This document shows, piece after piece, positions 7,008-7,017 of a stretch of DNA of 7,017 nt. The DNA is from an uncultured Christensenella sp. (lineage in GTDB: Bacteria > Bacillota > Clostridia > Christensenellales > Borkfalkiaceae). The stretch spans positions 1 to 7,017 of the forward strand of contig CAJMEI010000059.1 in the NCBI GenBank assembly GCA_905212395.1, read 5' to 3'. The notes beneath the pieces were generated by a model that saw only the letters and a program-made list of their open reading frames with translations, searched no databases and was not told the DNA's origin. A program made the translations under genes and the position numbers. Position 1 is the first letter of the stretch; every line of letters begins with the position of its first letter.

Positions 7008-7017
7008 TTTCCTTTTT

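Noticed and set aside
1..7017. CRISPR array, tRNA/rRNA gene, insertion sequence, phage or defence module
   Set aside because: No direct repeats with spacers, no tRNA cloverleaf, no transposase or integrase, and almost no non-coding space; everything is accounted for by the seven genes.

Overview
The window carries seven genes, all on the minus strand and packed end to end. Read in the direction of transcription (right to left) they are dgt-like dNTPase, dnaG (primase), rpoD/sigA (primary sigma factor), trmK (tRNA m1A22 methyltransferase), a NIF3/DUF34 metal protein, a C4 zinc-ribbon coiled-coil protein, and a family 43 glycoside hydrolase. Gene boundaries run from a 26-nt overlap to a 37-nt gap, and every gene has a recognisable Shine-Dalgarno sequence. 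No terminator is visible between genes, so one operon is the simplest reading.

The organism is most likely a low-GC member of the Bacillota, probably Clostridia. The evidence is the dgt-dnaG-rpoD-trmK-nif3 order, the strong GGAGG-type ribosome binding sites, an A-rich coding strand and roughly 35-40% GC by eye. A finer assignment is not supported from the sequence alone. TGA is used as a stop (end of dnaG), so the normal bacterial code applies.

Layout: 6966-7017 is the short leader of the operon, with a weak promoter candidate and the dgt Shine-Dalgarno. 5943-6965 is dgt. 4199-5959 is dnaG, starting inside the end of dgt. 3073-4161 is rpoD. 2414-3073 is trmK, whose start overlaps the rpoD stop (TAATG). 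1693-2439 is nif3, starting inside trmK. 976-1680 is the zinc-ribbon gene, whose Shine-Dalgarno overlaps the nif3 stop. 37-954 is the glycosidase. Bases 1-36 are downstream sequence with no complete feature. There is no gene-free stretch longer than 52 bases.

The first three genes form the macromolecular-synthesis core: nucleotide pool control, replication priming and transcription initiation. trmK adds tRNA modification. The NIF3 and zinc-ribbon proteins are a recurrent pair of uncertain function. The GH43 enzyme is the only accessory-looking member and sits only 21 nt behind the housekeeping block.

I found no convincing new multi-gene system. The most unusual signal is at the word level: a by-eye scan finds no GATC and no GGCC anywhere in the 7,017 bases, although many three-base prefixes occur. 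This suggests avoidance of restriction or methylation targets in this genome. Other points worth a second look are the glycosidase in the operon tail and a two-residue-longer zinc knuckle in DnaG.
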